DNA from: Oscillospiraceae bacterium
Lineage (GTDB): Bacteria > Bacillota > Clostridia > Oscillospirales > UBA929
Length of the DNA: 7,485 nt
Reading direction: 5' to 3'
NCBI GenBank assembly: GCA_031289065.1
Contig: JAITQI010000121.1
Coordinates: 1-7,485, forward strand
This document shows positions 5,800 to 7,485 of this stretch, in pieces. The first letter of the stretch is position 1. Each line of letters opens with the position of its first letter. The notes beneath the pieces are model-generated. The model searched no databases, was not told the origin of the DNA, and saw only the letters and a program-made list of their open reading frames with translations. Position numbers and translations under genes: made by a program.

Positions 5800-7308
5800 T
5801 CACGCCGTGGCCGTGTCCTCGTTTTCCATGCGCCGCAGGATGTTTTCCAGGTGGGAGACGACCCACTCCTTGTCCTTGGCGGCCACCGCCTGCGCGGCGT
5901 ACCAACCGTCCAACAGGGACAGGGCGGCGGCGTCCCGCAGGGACAGGGCGGCGGGTTGGGAACCGCCTTCGGGGGCCAGAATGGCGCCCGCGCCGCGTTT
6001 GTGCGCCAGCAGTCCCACGCCGGTCAGGGAGGGGGAGAGCAGGATATGGAAGGTCTCCCGGGCGCGCAGGGCGGACAGCAGGGCGGACAGATAGGCCTTC
6101 AACCCCTCGCCGGACAGCAGGAACGGCGGCATACCGCACACCCCGCCCAGCGACAGCTCGGCCCGGCCCCGCTCAATCCCCTGCAACAGGGTTTCCGGCC
6201 AAATTTCCACCCACCGGCCCTGAAAGGCCTCGAAGGCCTCCCGCCGCCGGGCCAGCAAGGGCAGCGCCCCCGCCGTCTGCCGGGCCGCTTCCGGGAAAAA
6301 GGCCGGGGGCAGCCAGAGGGGACTGAGGGCGCGGGTGGCCACATGGTAATCCCCGGGCTGCCACTCCAAATCGGCCAGCGCCCGGGCCTGCCCCAGGGGA
6401 TCGTCGGCGGCGCAGGCCGACGCCAGGGGGGTGGCCTCGGTCATGTATTCTTTGAACAGGCTCTCATAGCGCGCCGCGTCGGCGGCGTGCTGGAACAGCG
6501 CGGTGGACTCGGCCTCGCCGGCCGCCCCGGATACCATGGCGCACAGGCCCCGGGTCACAAACAGGGTGGGGGCGGCCGGGGCGCCGTGCTCGGCCAGGGT
6601 ATAGGAAAAAACGCGGCCGGTCAGATAGTGGGGCAGCAGACCGGACAGCAGGGCGAACAGGTCGTGGGCGTCGGCGGGGCGGCCGTGGATCAGGCAGATC
6701 TGCCCGCCCCGCTGGGCAAAGGCGTACAGGGCCTGGGAAAACAGCGCCCGAAAGGCCGGATCCCCGTCGATCCAGTCGGAGGCGGGCAGCAGGAGGAACA
6801 GCTCGGTCTTCCGGCTGGCGGCCAAGGTGGCGTACATGAAATTGACGGCGGCCTGGCGCTTGCCGACCGGCCCGGAAAAGAGCTGGTGCTCCACCGGCTG
6901 GCCCTTCTGCACCCGGGGCCAGAGGTTGACCGGCCCCCGCAGGGCGGCGGCCCCGTCCTGCTGCAACAGGGCGCACAGCCCGGCCAACAGGGTGTCCCGG
7001 TCGGCCCGGCGGCTGTCCTGCTTGGCGGGGCGTTCCAGGAGGTAGCGCTCCATTTCGGAGGCCAGGTTTTCGGGGGCGGCGTCGGGGGGCATCTCCAGCA
7101 GGGCGCACAAAAAAGCCCTGTCCCGCGCCCGCAGGGGTTGGCGAGCCAAACAGGCGGCCACCTCGGCCACCGTTTCGGCCGAAGGCCGTCTGCCGCCGCT
7201 CTTCCAGCGGGACACCAGGGAGGCGTCCACATCCAGTTCGCGGGCCAGGGCCGCGTTGGAGACCCGGCAAATATCCAGCAGCGCATCCAACTGCTTGGAA
7301 AAGCTCAA
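5800..7308 (-). CDS. Xre-type helix-turn-helix protein with a large unrecognised C-terminal region
   Basis: 502 aa. Residues about 5-57 form an Xre/Cro-like DNA-binding domain: NAALARELDVDASLVSRWKSG (18-38) is a good helix-turn-helix, with the typical RPSAETVAEVA following. Residues 60-95 are helical. The remaining 400 residues are not recognised. They seem to fall into a central alpha/beta part (about 147-300, with TELFLLLPASDW and GGQICLIHGR strand-like blocks) and a C-terminal part (about 320-490). Size and layout suggest a ligand- or signal-sensing transcription factor, perhaps analogous to regulators with phospholipase-D-like sensor domains, but this is inference. There is no signal peptide or membrane segment. 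Start chosen: TTG at 7308. It lies upstream of rpiB with a 71-bp gap and may regulate its own cluster. Confidence 0.88.
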   Translation of the reverse strand: MSFSKQLDALLDICRVSNAALARELDVDASLVSRWKSGGRRPSAETVAEVAACLARQPLRARDRAFLCALLEMPPDAAPENLASEMERYLLERPAKQDSRRADRDTLLAGLCALLQQDGAAALRGPVNLWPRVQKGQPVEHQLFSGPVGKRQAAVNFMYATLAASRKTELFLLLPASDWIDGDPAFRALFSQALYAFAQRGGQICLIHGRPADAHDLFALLSGLLPHYLTGRVFSYTLAEHGAPAAPTLFVTRGLCAMVSGAAGEAESTALFQHAADAARYESLFKEYMTEATPLASACAADDPLGQARALADLEWQPGDYHVATRALSPLWLPPAFFPEAARQTAGALPLLARRREAFEAFQGRWVEIWPETLLQGIERGRAELSLGGVCGMPPFLLSGEGLKAYLSALLSALRARETFHILLSPSLTGVGLLAHKRGAGAILAPEGGSQPAALSLRDAAALSLLDGWYAAQAVAAKDKEWVVSHLENILRRMENEDTATA

Positions 7309-7318
7309 GGAACAGACA

Positions 7319-7325
7319 TCCTTTC
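7319..7325 (-). promoter_or_regulatory. Shine-Dalgarno sequence supporting a TTG start for the helix-turn-helix gene
   Basis: GAAAGGA on the minus strand stands 10 nt before the TTG at 7308, an acceptable spacing. No ATG or GTG in the correct frame precedes the helix-turn-helix domain, and the encoded N-terminus MSFSKQLDALLDI suits the family. An ATG directly abutting the site (7319) opens only a four-codon frame, MSVP-stop, whose TGA overlaps the TTG. Confidence 0.6.
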
Positions 7326-7360
7326 AGAGGTTAGATGGGAAAACACGGGAACGGAAGGGA

Positions 7361-7485
7361 TCAGCCCTCGGCAGTCTCCCCTTCGGCGGGGGGATCGGCG
7401 GGGGGGGCCGTCTCCGGCGGCGGGTCGGTGGCGGGGGGCTGGGTCGCCGGGGGCGGGTCGGTGGCCGGCGGCGGGGTGGCCGGGG
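7361..7485 (-). CDS. C-terminus of an unknown protein with a Pro/Thr/Ala-rich tail (partial)
   Basis: The minus-strand frame is open from the window edge to the TGA at 7363-7361 and gives 40 complete codons ending PPAEGETAEG. The tail is built of Pro, Ala, Thr and Asp with no hydrophobic residues, as in flexible, surface-exposed or linker-type C-termini of cell-envelope or secreted proteins. Frame choice rests on the regular peptide repeat and on the clean stop 52 bp before the next gene's start. The body of the protein, and so its function, is outside the window. In this GC-rich low-complexity DNA other frames are also open, so confidence is moderate. Confidence 0.6.
   Translation of the reverse strand, partial: PATPPPATDPPPATQPPATDPPPETAPPADPPAEGETAEG
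7400..7465 (-). repeat. Two tandem 33-bp repeats encoding an 11-residue Pro-rich unit
   Basis: Two adjacent 33-bp units (7465-7433 and 7432-7400 on the minus strand) encode ATDPPPATQPP and ATDPPPETAPP. A degenerate earlier unit (PATPPP, 7483-7466) precedes them and the array may continue beyond the window. The exact 11-codon period supports the coding frame and suggests length variation by slippage. Confidence 0.65.

Noticed and set aside
5729..6139. N-terminal extension of rpiB to a 293-residue protein
   Set aside because: The extension overlaps the regulator gene out of frame, and the ATG at 5728 has a strong SD sequence and matches the normal RpiB N-terminus.

Overview
The window is chromosomal DNA that is GC-rich (about 70% by eye) except for one AT-richer block. 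Gene content, strong Shine-Dalgarno (SD) sequences and a near-consensus sigma-A promoter (TTGACA-N17-TATCAT) suggest a high-GC member of the Clostridia, probably of the gut Oscillospirales/Ruminococcaceae type. The taxonomy is inference; no rRNA or marker comparison was possible.

Layout. (1) 1-2069, plus strand: the 3' two thirds of dnaE, the replicative DNA polymerase III alpha subunit, cut by the window edge. (2) 2069-2202: a perfect 12-bp GC-rich hairpin overlapping the dnaE stop codon, then a roughly 100-bp AT-ended palindromic, MITE-like repeat lying between convergent genes. (3) 2217-4202, minus strand: a MATE-family multidrug/cation antiporter fused to a C-terminal cytidylate-kinase-like domain. 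It has its own promoter and a leader of about 130 nt. The leader holds a complete intrinsic terminator and, after it, a hairpin that buries the ribosome binding site. (4) 4401-7485, minus strand: a tightly packed set, in transcription order: the Pro/Thr/Ala-rich C-terminus of an unknown protein (partial), a 502-aa protein with an N-terminal Xre-type helix-turn-helix and an unrecognised C-terminal region, ribose-5-phosphate isomerase B (rpiB), and a rhomboid-fold membrane protein without the protease catalytic motifs and with a C-terminal Cys/His cluster. The last two genes overlap in ATGA.

How the parts fit. DnaE and RpiB are housekeeping (replication and pentose phosphate metabolism). The transporter-kinase gene looks like an acquired, conditionally expressed module. 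Its base composition is lower in GC, a mobile-type repeat borders it downstream, and its leader carries two successive candidate off-switches, one transcriptional and one translational. That leader, attached to a transporter-kinase fusion, is the most interesting object in the window. The second is the pseudo-rhomboid with a metal-binding-like tail, translationally coupled to rpiB.
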